NCBI GenBank assembly: GCA_039090855.1
Contig: CM077011.1
Location: 41,001,501 to 41,065,500, forward strand
DNA from: Macrothele yani
Taxonomy: Eukaryota > Arthropoda > Arachnida > Araneae > Macrothelidae
Length of the DNA: 64,000 nucleotides
Direction: 5' to 3'
Both the position numbers and the translations under genes were made by a program. The first letter of the stretch is position 1. Each line of letters starts with the position of its first letter. The notes below the pieces were generated by a model. It was not told the origin of the DNA. It made no database searches and saw nothing but the letters and a program-made list of their open reading frames with translations. This document shows positions 21,235 to 31,299 of the stretch, in pieces.

Positions 21235-21516
21235 AAACATGAATTTGGGAAAACATAAATTTAGAAAAACGCGAATCAAGGCAAAGGAGAATTCGAGTTA
21301 ACTTGATACAGGAAACCTTTTTCGGGGAAACTTTCATACGGACAAACGTGTTTAGGGTAAACTTGAATTAGGGGAAACGAGATTTAGGGGAATCGCAGTT
21401 AGGGCAAGCGTAATTAGGGAAATGGAAATTCGGGTAAAAGCGATTTCGGGGAAACGCGATTGGGGTAAACGTTATTAGGGCAAACGGGAATTAGGGGAAA
21501 CGGATTAGGGGAAACA
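21235..21516 (+). repeat. Telomere-like minisatellite, right end of the foldback
   Basis: About 16 degenerate units of the form AATTAGGGGAAACGAGA. Shorter than the left array (about 280 against 700 bp), with one or two higher-order blocks. G-rich strand 5' to 3' runs outwards. Confidence 0.85.
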
Positions 21517-21526
21517 TGTGTTCACC

Positions 21527-21655
21527 CATGGAATGCCTTGGAAAGACTTCTCGAAAGCTTAGAGCCACCTCCTTGGATCCCTCGTTAGCTCAAGGTTACT
21601 CTTGTGGTGCAATGGAATTTGTTGCCACAACCACATCTGGATACTACAGTATAAT
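21527..21655 (+). pseudogene. Tc1/mariner transposase C-terminal part, right of the foldback
   Basis: Reads PWNALERLLESLEPPPWIPR, a stop, then LKVTLVVQWNLLPQPHLDTT. This is the usual end of a Tc1 transposase after the catalytic Glu (WDALGR ... W..IPQ). It joins the frame that stops at 14910 and so dates the foldback as a later insertion. Confidence 0.8.
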
Positions 21656-21659
21656 GTCT

Positions 21660-22500
21660 AACACAAAACGCTAATGTCAGACGAGCATAGCCATGATCAG
21701 CTGGCTATATATACAACTGAGGTCATAAGCAATACTGACTTCATTTCATGACAAAGTTATACCTGTATAGCTGCCAGTGGAGATCGTACATCTTACTGAC
21801 TTATTTTGATGCTAGTAGAAGACCTTTGTTGCTGTCAAAGGAGATCATATACAATGCTGACTTCATTTGACGCTAATGTCAGACTTGTATAGCCATTACA
21901 AGGGATTGTACGCCATACTGACTTCATTTGATGCCAACATCAGGCCTGTATAGCCGTCAAAAGAGACCATACTCTGCACTGAGACTTCGTTTGACGCCAA
22001 TATCTATAAGGTCTGTGGTTATCAAAGGTGATCATATATTCATCAGAGAAGATTATACGTACCTCATCCTGACCTTATTTGACACCAATGTCAGCCGACA
22101 AAGTAGATCATTTTTTTTTTTTGATTGGAGGTTTAACGACCACCGTGAGCAACTCAATGGGCTATAAGCAGTCGCCCGTCCCTAATTTAGGGTCACTGGT
22201 TCCAGGGAAGGGAGAGAGCCAGTGCCGTAAGACAAACACAACATCCATGCCTCACCGGGATTCGAACCCAGACCCCGTTCGGACGAATGATCAGAGGCCA
22301 TCGCTTAGACCACTGCGCCACCGGGGCGGCGTAGATCATTTACCATGATGGCTTCGTTTGACGCCAATGGCAAACCATTTATAGCCGCTAGAGAAGATCA
22401 TACACCACCTTGCCTGTGTTGGACGCCAATGTCAAGCATGGTATAGCTATCAAAGGAGATCATAAACCATATCGACTTCGTTTGAGGATTATACTGGACC
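21660..22500 (+). repeat. ~62-bp minisatellite, split by a SINE
   Basis: Units contain GACTTCATTTGACGCCAAT, GTCAGGCCTGTATAGCC and AAAGGAGATCATACACCA. Starts fall near 21737, 21798, 21859, 21920 and 21985, and continue after the SINE at 22345, 22407 and 22470. Diverged and non-coding. Confidence 0.85.
22114..22330 (-). mobile_element. SINE-1 copy (well preserved)
   Basis: Reverse orientation; poly-T left, head right. Box B appears as GGGATTCGAACCC. Duplication GTAGATCATTT (22103-22113 and 22331-22341). One of the best copies for building a consensus. Confidence 0.94.
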
Positions 22501-23810
22501 AACTGCAATCATGTGATGAGGCGTACCTATTGTCAATCGTGATGACGTCACCATACCTCCGTAAGTCGAGATAACTGGGTTCCTCTTTAGTACTCCATTT
22601 ATGAGTCAGACTGTACGGTATTTGCGTAAAATAACGTCAATAACATTACTTCATCGTTTTCCTCACTTTTGCGTCTCTTACCTTAATTTTGTCTACCAGT
22701 GTACATGCTCTTTCATCACTCTCTCAATTACAACTTCCACTTCACGCACGCTTGATTAATTAATCTTATTTTCTTGCACTGTCGTTACCTTCCTGTGTAT
22801 ATCATCAATATGCAAACACTTTTATAAAACTAATGAATAATGCTGCTTGTTACAGAACCGGGAGACAAAATGCGTAGAAATAATGTTATCACCAATTTTA
22901 GCCGGAACGGAATTTGGTTATTTTCTCCTAGAAATAGAGGTATTTCCTAAAATTACTTTCAGTTCAATTACATCAGCTCCAAATAGAACAGATTAGAGCT
23001 ATCTGCTCATGCTGTTAATTCATACTGGTAAATATTGAGACTATGGTTTTCTGAAGATCAAATGAATTTACACAATTATTCCTTTTCGGAAACGTAACTA
23101 AGAGTTCATGTCCCTAGTTTTTAACGACTTTGTTTATTTTTTCTTTGCAGAAGGATCCGAATTTCTAAATTTATATTACCATATTAAGCACTTAAATCCG
23201 GAAATATTACAAGGATTAGAAGAGTGTACCATGAAATCCATGAATAACGGTTCTACTTGTTTATCCACTAGTGCCTAAGACGCGCCAAAGCAGCGAAGAG
23301 GAAGCGAATGTTCACTGATGCCCTGACTGTAGCTGTTTTCCATCAGTTCACATCAAAACACCGTAAATGAAGTAAAGCGCGAACGAGAAATTGTCATAAT
23401 CCGACATAATACCAAACACAACAAGCAGGTTTCACCTCTTTCAAGCTGCGAAGTGAAAACGCGTAGAATGTTCGGTCTTCCTTCTGCAATTCCAACATAA
23501 CCGAGGCATCGATTTTAGTTTTCTTGCTCTATGACAATTTTGAACGCATTTTTCGGTTATATTGTACTGAAACCTATTCAAAATTTCACTCATCATTCTC
23601 TCTGACATTTCTCAGGTAAGTTTTTTTTTATTTTCCTTCCTCACGATAGAGATAAAAATATTCTTTGTAATTTCACTCTGGTCCTATAAATTCAGATACG
23701 CACGTTTCAGGTTGATGACGTTAAGTTCTCTCTAATCTGTTTCACATTCATTGATTCAAAATTTCGGATGATACAATAACCTTAGTATACTAAAATATTA
23801 TCTTACCTAG
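22500..23810. other. No feature recognised
   Basis: 1.3 kb without tandem structure, tRNA boxes or reading frames with family motifs. It may be ordinary intergenic sequence or very old repeats. Confidence 0.5.
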
Positions 23811-23814
23811 CATT

Positions 23815-25815
23815 AAAAAATAATAAAGTATTTAAAGCGTTTACATGTCAAATTGTTGAAAAAGCATTTGTGTTCAAAAATAATTCTGAATGCAGAATTA
23901 TTCGTAAAATAATTCTGAATGCTTGTGATCCTGGGGTAGTCAAACATTTCTTTTTTTGTACTCCTCCCATGGTCTGAAGGTTCAGTTTTACAGGGAATTA
24001 GAGCCGCGGTTAAAAGCCGATTACACCACTTTTTCAATTAAAATTTCAAATGTATGTCATCAACCGAAGACGAATTTTTCAGATACTGACTGGCTAGAGC
24101 TTAATGATATTCGTTAAGGCTTACGTCACCCCATGATAAAGAAAGTATGTGCAAAAGGGAAAGAAAAAGTTCATCACATCATGATAAAGAAAAAACATGC
24201 GTAAATCGGAATGATAAACTGATAAAGGGAATGATACCCATGATAAAGAACGTATGCAAAAGGGAATGATAAATTGCATAACCACGTAATAAATGAAGAA
24301 CATATGCGAGAACTAAATGATAAAGTACATCATTCCATGATAAAAGAAAAACACATGAAAAGGAGTGACGAATTACATCCCCCTATGACAAAGAAATTAT
24401 GTGCAAAAGGGAACGAAAAAGTATATCACATCATGATAAAGAAAGAACATGTGTAAATCGGAATGATAAACTGATGAATCGGAATGATAAACTGATATAT
24501 GATGCCCATGATAAAGGACATATGCAAAAGAGAATGGTGAAGTACATCACCACGTAATAAAGATGATATGCGAAAAAGAAATGATAAAGTACATCATTCC
24601 ATGATAAAGAAAAAAACATATGAAAAGGAATGACAAATTACATCACCCCATAATAAAGACAGAGCGTGTGCCAAAAGGAATGATAAAGAGCATTACCCCA
24701 TGATAAAGAAACTGTAAAGCATGTAAAATATTTACATGGCAAATCGTTGAAAAAGCATTTGATTTCAGCATAAAATAGTTCTGATTGTTTGTGATCGTGA
24801 GGTAATCGAACATTTTCTTTTGTTGTTCTCGCACGCGCTGAAGGTTCAATTTTACGGGTAATTAATAAAGCTTTTAAACACCGATAATACCATTTAAAAT
24901 ACTTTTCTCAATTGAAATTTTAAATTTATTTCATTACCCGAAGAATTTTTTTAGACATCTGCCCTTGTAGACAAAAGCTAAGTTACAAACTCAAAAATAT
25001 ATGATATATTTATCACTCTCTTGCTAGAATTTATTGACATTCGTTAAGGAGTGCATCACTCCCTTATAAAGAATGAAAATATGCAAAAACGAAATGATAA
25101 AGTACATGACTCCACGATAATGAAAAAACGTATGAAAAGGAATGACAAAGTACATCACCCATTGATAAAGAAAGAACGTATGCAAAAAAGAATGAAAAAG
25201 TTCACCACTACATGATAAAGAAAGAACATCTGCAGGAAGGAATGACAAAGAATATCATCCTACGATAAGGAAAACATATGCAAAAAGTAATGACAAAATT
25301 CATGACCCCATGATAAAGAAAGTGCACAAAAAATGATAAACTGCATCACCACATGATAAAGAAAGAACATATGCAGAAAGCAATGATAAAGTATAAAGCA
25401 TATCCCCCCATGTTAAAAAAGTATGCATAAAGTAATGACGAAATTCATGACCCATGATAAAGGAAGAACGTATGCCAAAGGAATAATAAGTGCACCACCA
25501 CATGATAAAGAAAGAGCATCTGCAGAAAAGAATGATAAACTGCATCACCACATGATAAAGAAAGAATATATGCAGAAAGCAATGATAAAGTATAAAGCAT
25601 ATACCCCCATGTTAAAAAAGTATGCATAAAGTAATGACGAAATTCATGACCCCGTGATAAAGGAAGAACGTATGCCAAAGGAATAATAAGTGCACCACCA
25701 CATGATAAAGAAAGAGCATCTGCAGGAAGGAATGATAACGTATATCACCACATGATAAAGAAAAAAACATGTAAAAAGTAATGACAAAATTCATGACCCC
25801 ATGATAAAGAAAGCT
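23815..25815 (+). repeat. Higher-order array: ~300-bp block plus ~50-bp units, repeated twice
   Basis: The ~50-bp unit CATGATAAAGAAAGAACAT + ATGCAAAAAGGAATGA occurs ~30 times (24120-24715 and 25045-25815). Each run is preceded by a related ~300-bp block (23815-24120 and 24715-25045), sharing TTGTTGAAAAAGCATTTG-like and GAAGGTTCA.TTTTACGGG blocks. So the true unit is block plus array. Within it, segments near 25330-25460 and 25520-25660 are near-identical recent duplicates. Short open frames on both strands are by-products. Confidence 0.88.
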
Positions 25816-25826
25816 CATGCCTCTCC

Positions 25827-26384
25827 GTGGACTCTTTCTGTTATGTTTGTGGGCTCTCCCTGGACTCTTTCTGTTATGTTTGTAAGCTCTCCCTGGACTC
25901 TTTCTCTATTGTTGTTGGGTACTATATTAGCCCTAAGCAAGCCAAGCACAAAATTACCGCAAAAACTATGTTTTCAATTGCATATCTAGCTTACTTCGGA
26001 ATGGCTATGGGAGACCAAGACAAGGTTTGGGCACCGCATTTTTGCTGTGGTAGTTGCTGGTCAATTTTGGAAGGTTGGCTTCGTGGTGCAACGAAAGCAA
26101 TGCCATTTGCTATTCTTCGAATTTGGGTTTAACCAAAGAGTCATCTTGGCAACTGTTTCTTTCGTATAATGGATATTTTCAAGTACAAGCCTTGAGACCG
26201 TAATGACATTACATATCCCAAAATACCATCATCTACTGCACTAGTTCGACATTGCGATGAACTTCGCTCTCCACAACCATCATAAAGTGTGCAGACGGAA
26301 GAAGATGTCCAGTCTGCTGGTAATTGTGAGGACGACAAAAGTATGGATTTCCAAGGTTCATCTTGCAGAGCGGGTCTGGTACGA
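25827..26384 (+). pseudogene. FCYVCG-type zinc-binding protein, N-terminal part
   Basis: Begins MDSFCYVCG. The segment is present three times as a 33-bp repeat (25831-25929), the third copy having lost its cysteines. It continues YLAYFGMAMGDQDKVWAPHF, then CCGSCWSILEGWLRG, KAMPFAILRIWV, a frame break, then a C-x-FF-type remnant and ITYPKIPSSTALVRHCDELR. I recognise this as a cysteine-rich protein type widespread in arthropod genomes (FCYVCG, GDQDKxWAPHxCC, MPFAxPMxWRE); its function is not known to me. The frame break, triplication and downstream insertion show a pseudogene. Confidence 0.72.
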
Positions 26385-27788
26385 TTCGTCCAACGACGAT
26401 TGGTCCAATTCCGATTCGTCCAATGCCGATTCGTCCAATGGTACGATTGGTCCAATGCCTATTCGTCCAATGGGACGATTGGTCCAATGCCGATTCGTCC
26501 AATGGGACGATTGGTCCAATGCCGATTTGTCCAATGGGACGATTGGTCCAATTACGTCCTATCTGTCCGAAGTGCTACTCGTGCTATAAAAAGCTCAGCT
26601 GTTCTTATTTTATCTCCGATGTTATACGAAAGTACCGGTAGTCCAAAGAATGTAAAATAATGTTACATTTCGTGCGTAATATTGTGGTTACAGATTTTTT
26701 TTTTTTTTTTTTCGGAGTCGCGTTTTTTTGTTATACTGTTTTTGCTGCCGTATGAAGTTACTGATGTACGAGCCGCTCAATCAACTTCAATGTTTCAGTT
26801 TTGCATGGAGTAATATAAAATACTAGTTTTCCGTTTCTGTTTGTAGCATGCACTGGGGTTCCGCCAACTGGCCAATGGAAACAACTGGTCGGGGTTCGGA
26901 CAGAGGCCTTTTCAACCGTTTTTATTCTAGCGATGTCATATTCATAACGTTTACATATTAAATCAAGTTAATAATATTGCGCTTTTACTTAAACACGAAA
27001 TATTAATTCATAGGCCATAGGCCTAGGCCTTTTCAACAGTTTATATTTTACCGATATCATATTCATAACGTTTACATATTAAATCAAGTTAATAATATTG
27101 CGCTTTTACTTAAGCACGAAATATTAATTCCTAAAGCCTAGGCCTAGGCCATGTTAACAGTTTATATATTTTACCGATATCATATTCATAACGATTACAT
27201 AATAAATCAAGATAATAATATTGCGCTTTTACTTAAGCATGAAATATTAATTCCTAAAGCCTAGGCCTAGGCCTTTTTAACAGTTTTTATTCTACCGATG
27301 TCATGTTCATAACGTTTACATATCAAATCAAGTTAATAATATTGCGCTTTTACTTAAACACGAAATATGAATTCATAGGCCCACGGCCTAGGTGCTTTGT
27401 CAAAGACCTCAGAAATGATAGGATGAGTGCCTTTTATTAGGTTTTATAAAATGTTTACAAATACCAAATATCTGGTTGTAACTTAAAATCTTCTAAAAAT
27501 GCCCGCGGCCTAGGTGCTTTGCAAACAGCTGATAAATGCTCCATTGAGTGCTTTTTACCAGGTTTATGTAAAATGTTTACAATTACCAAATATACGGAAA
27601 TTATCTTTCAAAAAAAAAAAAAAGGGGGGGGGAGAATAATTTAAATTATCATTCCTTTCTGGAAAATAAAAAAATTACCGTTGGTAAGATGATATTATTG
27701 GACGAATCGGCGTTGGACCAATCGTACCATTGGAAGAATCGGCATTGGACGAATCGGACATTGGACCAATCGGCATTGGACGAATCGT
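26385..27788. mobile_element. Second foldback-like element with GATTCGTCCAATG arms
   Basis: Left end (26385-26560): about ten 12-17-bp units of GATTCGTCCAATGGGAC / GATTGGTCCAATGCC. Right end (27700-27788): the same units inverted (GGACGAATCGG, CATTGGACCAATC). The interior has a poly-T run, four ~117-bp units (26905-27385; CATATTCATAACGTTTACAT) and two ~120-bp units (27385-27600; GGCCTAGGTGCTTTG). It interrupts the FCYVCG pseudogene. The same plan as the 6.6-kb element, with a different repeat. No target duplication is clear. Confidence 0.68.
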
Positions 27789-27960
27789 CCGGGACCGTGC
27801 AGTGCTCAGCCACATTTTCCAAATCAACAAGAACTAGATGATATAATAAGACTTTGGGCTTACAAAATCAAATGCAGAACTTTTGACTTCTCGTTTGGAA
27901 AAGTGGAACTTATTGGATCCTAGCTTTAAATCGAATACGTACAGAAAAAGACATGACGCA
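27789..27960 (+). pseudogene. FCYVCG-type protein, C-terminal part
   Basis: PHFPNQQELDDIIR, then after a frame change LGLTKSNAELLTSRLEKWNL and LDPSFKSNTYRKRH. In relatives of this protein a similar 'LITQxELNDLVRDL... AELLxSRLxxWNLL' segment follows the zinc-binding part. So the two pieces on either side of the foldback-like element belong together. Ends against a Tc1 element. Confidence 0.68.
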
Positions 27961-27962
27961 TA

Positions 27963-28745
27963 CGCCGACCAGCCATAAACATTAAAACCACTTCTGAGTT
28001 ATGCAAATAAGCGCGCATGCAGGCAATTAGGGTCACGTCGCAAACGATATATATGATTCCTCTGTCAGAGCTCTTTGAGCCAGTATTTCGTTTTGTCTCA
28101 ACATGGGAAAGGCAAAGGATTTTTCTGATTTCGACAAAAGCTAGATCGTTATGGCAAGACGCCTTGGTAAGAGCATCTCCGACACAGCGACGCTGCAAGG
28201 CTGCTCAAGCTATGCAGTAGTTAATACCCATCAAAGATGGTTCGAAACGCGTGACACTTCGGTCTGTCTACAAGACGAGGTCAGGCCACCGGTCATTGAT
28301 ACCAGAGGTCAGCGCAGGCTATCTCATCTTGTCCGCAGAAACAGAAGGGCTATTGAGGCTGACATTACCCATAATTTCAATTATGGTGAAGGGCCCAATT
28401 TGTCCGAACACATAGTTAATCGTACGCTTTTGGCTATGGGCCCCCTCAGCCGCAGACCCATTTGTGTGCCTATGCTCACAGCCATTCACCGTTGTCAACG
28501 TCTGCAGTGGGCACGTAGTCATCGACATTGGACCATAGAAAACTGCAAAAGGGTCTCATGGTCAGAGGAATCCCGTTTTCTGTTACACTATGTCGATGGA
28601 CGAACTCGTGTGTGACGTTTACACAAGAAAGCCTTCTCACCTGGATGCACTGTGGAACCGATCCAGGCAGCTGGATGGAGTGTGATGATCGGGGCAATAT
28701 TTTCTATGGAGAACACTTGTTGCAGAAAAAAATTCATCATTAAAA
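27963..28745 (+). mobile_element. Tc1-like element, 3'-truncated
   Basis: 5' end CGCCGACCAGCCATAAACAT preceded by TA (27961-27962), TIR style of Tc1 elements that begin ...ACCAGCCATAACATTAAAACC. The 3' end has been lost just after 28,740. Confidence 0.78.
28103..28720 (+). pseudogene. Tc1 transposase, truncated
   Basis: MGKAKDFSDFD, a TAG at 28142, IVMARRLGKSISDTATLQGC, SSYAVVNTHQRWFE, then RGQRRLSHLVRRNRRAIEAD, SEHIVNRTLLAMGPLSRRPI, WTIENCKRVSWSEESRFLLH, VDGRTRV and a stop. FSDES appears as WSEESRF, so the first catalytic Asp is Glu. The second half of the catalytic domain is missing. Related to the copy at 54.8-55.5 kb. Confidence 0.85.
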
Positions 28746-29228
28746 AGATAAATTTATCTTAAGTGTATGAGCGTTAAAATGTATTAGAAAGAGTATGTTT
28801 TTAATAAATTATTGTGCATTCAGCTATAAATCCCCAAAATCTTACACATTCAAAGTGTTTTGAGTTATTTTGGCAGATGTTGCACACATCTAGGGTGCTA
28901 ACTGCGAATACGATTTTGCTTTTAGTCTATGACGTTAAGCTTTTTCACAAAATGATGTAGCATTTTAGGTAGAGTATGCGTGACATAGCAGATTATCAAA
29001 AAAGAAAACTGTAGGGTTATAAAAAGTGCACTCCAAAAGATTTATACATTATTTCTGTTCTTACATATAATGAGTTTCAAGCTCTTTTGTGTGAAATTTC
29101 TGTCCTTCCCTTTCAAAACTTCGCTTCTTACACTTCCGTTCCTGTGCATTTTGTTGCGTCTCTCTGTGCCACATCCAAGAGTAATCTCCCATCGTTATTT
29201 CCGGTGTTGTAGTCTCAACATTAAGAGT
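28746..29228. other. No feature recognised
   Basis: AT-rich, no motif-bearing reading frame or repeat structure seen between the Tc1 remnant and the following minisatellite. Confidence 0.5.
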
Positions 29229-29875
29229 CTGATACATTAAAATGAGTCTCATACATTAAAATGAGTCTCATACATTAAATTTGTATGTCTCATACATTAA
29301 AATGAGTCTCATACATTAAATTTGCTTCAGTCTCATACATTAAAATGAGTCTCATACATTAAGTTTGTATGTCTCATACATTAAATTTGTTTCAGTCTCA
29401 TACATTAAATTTGTTTCAGTCTCATACATTAAATTTGTTTCAGTCTCATACATTAAATTTGTATGTCTCATACATTACAATGAGTCTCATACATTAGGTT
29501 TGTATGTCTCATACATTAAATTTGTTTGTCTCATACATTAAAATGAGTCTCATACATTAAATTTGTATGTCTCATACTTTGAAATGAGTCTCATACATTA
29601 AGTTTGTATGTCTCATACATTAAATTTGTATGTCTCATACTTTGAAATGAGTCTCATACATTAAATTTGTATGTCTCATACTTTAAAATGAGTCTCATAC
29701 ATTAAGTTTGTATGTCTCATACATTAAATTTGTTTCAGTTTCATACATTAAAATGAGTCTCATACATTAAATTTGTTTCAGTTTCATACATTAAAATGAG
29801 TCTCATACATTAGGTTTGTATGTCTCATACATTAAAATGAGTCTCATACATTAAATTTGTTTCAGTCTCATACAT
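29229..29875 (+). repeat. Short-unit array (GTCTCATACATTAAA)
   Basis: About 30 units built from CTCATACATTAAA with three spacers: ATGAGT, TTTGTATGT and TTTGTTTCAGT, mixed irregularly. Unit lengths are ~19, 22 and 24 bp. A clean, young array lying immediately upstream of the full-length RTE element. Confidence 0.93.
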
Positions 29876-30144
29876 CAAAATTCCTGCTCCTTAGGCAAAA
29901 CAATATATGTAATTTAATAGTGTCTATTAGCATATGGGATGTAAGGTCAGGTGATGCGTAACATCACAGCCTCTCCTTGATAAATGTCAACCCCGCCTTC
30001 TCGTGGTGCATCCTGTTCCCACTAAAGGGGCTCTGACGACCGCAAATAGCGGTATAACTATACCATCGGGATCAGAGGAAATGCTATCCCACACTCACCA
30101 ACCCGCTTGGCCAGCGTGGTGAGTTATGGCCAAACACCTCCAAA

Positions 30145-31299
30145 ATGACTCTACAACTTAAATCTTGGCCCTCAGTCTCCGGCAGCTGGAATGTACCTGG
30201 CCAAGGCAGCGGCCAGTGCGACATGAAGGCAGAGGGTGCTAAGAATCCCCGGAGGACTGGACTAGGCTGCCATTTGATGCTGACCTTGGCTACCTACAAC
30301 GCACGCTCCCTATCTTCTGATTCAAGGCTTCTTGAATTGGAAGAGGAACTACAAAGGATCAAGTGGGACATCGTCGGGCTAAGTGAGGTAAAGAGAAAAG
30401 GAGAAGATCTCATTGAACTGAAAAGTGGACATCTCTTCTATTATCGTGGGTCAGATACTGGCAGAACTAGTGGTGTTGGATTTATAATAAACAAGAAACT
30501 GAAGGATAAAGTGGTAGAAGTTGAAAGTTCCTCGGACAGAGCTGCACGACTTGTTATCCAACTCTCGAAAAGATACCAGGCTCAGATTATTCAAACTTAT
30601 GCACCCACCACAAGTCATCCTGAAGAAGAAATTGAAGAATTTTATGAGGAAATTCGTCATCTAAATAATAAAGGTAAGCAGCACTTGAAGATAATTATGG
30701 GAGATTTCAATGCAAAAATAGGGCACCGGCAACAGAATGAAACTTCAGTAGGTAAATTCGGTCACGGCAACAGAAACCAGCGTGGAAATACTCTCGTTGA
30801 GTTTGCAGAGGCAGAAGGATTTTTCATCTTGAATTCCTTTTTCAAGAAAAAGCCACACAGGAAATGGACATGGAGACATCCAATTGGGACGACAAGTGAA
30901 ATTGATTTTATTATGTGTAACAAAAAATTCGTCATCGAAGACTGCAGTGTGCTAAACAAGTTCAACACAGGTAGTGACCATAGATTGGTGAGATGTAAGA
31001 TGCACCTCAACACTAAACTGGAACGTGGCAAGCTCATAAGACAAACAAAATGTATTGACATAACCAACCTTAAAAAACACCATAATACCTTCAAATTGGA
31101 ACTGAAGAACAGATTCTCTGCTTTAGAAGGCCTAACATCGGAAGAAGTGGATATTTCGGAAGTTAACAGAAAAGTAACCAAAGCTCTTATGGAAACAGCA
31201 ACAAAATTAGCTGGGTCTAAGAACAAGTTGCATGTAAACAAATTATCAGGAAAAACCAAAATGTTGATGCAAAAAAAGAAGAGAGATGAGGACAACTAA
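30145..31299 (+). CDS. RTE ORF, APE endonuclease half (frameshifted at its end)
   Basis: A 384-residue frame. The endonuclease signature is complete: TYNARS (Asn52), LSEVKRKG (Glu81), QTYAPTT (~150-156), MGDFNAKIG (185-193), TSEIDFIM (~250-257) and SDHR (277-280). The role is to nick target DNA so that the 3' OH primes reverse transcription. The start is the first Met of a long open frame; a later Met at residue 45, just before the conserved domain, is also possible. In an intact relative this frame would continue into the RT. Here a one-base shift within 31280-31299 separates them, so it may not make an active polyprotein. Confidence 0.88.
   Translation: MTLQLKSWPSVSGSWNVPGQGSGQCDMKAEGAKNPRRTGLGCHLMLTLATYNARSLSSDSRLLELEEELQRIKWDIVGLSEVKRKGEDLIELKSGHLFYYRGSDTGRTSGVGFIINKKLKDKVVEVESSSDRAARLVIQLSKRYQAQIIQTYAPTTSHPEEEIEEFYEEIRHLNNKGKQHLKIIMGDFNAKIGHRQQNETSVGKFGHGNRNQRGNTLVEFAEAEGFFILNSFFKKKPHRKWTWRHPIGTTSEIDFIMCNKKFVIEDCSVLNKFNTGSDHRLVRCKMHLNTKLERGKLIRQTKCIDITNLKKHHNTFKLELKNRFSALEGLTSEEVDISEVNRKVTKALMETATKLAGSKNKLHVNKLSGKTKMLMQKKKRDEDN

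Larger units (their letters stand above)
14911..21526. mobile_element. 6.6-kb foldback (palindromic) element with minisatellite ends
   Basis: Left and right parts are reverse complements around a centre near 19,693 (GGGGCTGAGCCCC). Order from each end inwards: telomere-like minisatellite; ~85 bp AT-rich block; 3' end of an RTE LINE pointing outwards; ~750-bp inner arm; a few ~125-bp units up to the centre. The left arm also carries a 2.3-kb PLE insertion (16285-18622). An 8-bp duplication CATGGAAT (14903-14910 and 21527-21534) flanks it, and the outside sequences join into one transposase frame (IEHTWN, then WNALERLL). The arms resemble Drosophila foldback elements in design. No transposase was found inside. 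Confidence 0.8.

Noticed and set aside
26257..26660. Overlapping 92-123 residue frames (WSNADSSNGTIGPMP style)
   Set aside because: Products of the GATTCGTCCAATG minisatellite arm in several frames.
30762..31295. 177-residue reverse frame inside the RTE
   Set aside because: Shadow of the endonuclease ORF on the + strand; no recognisable motif.
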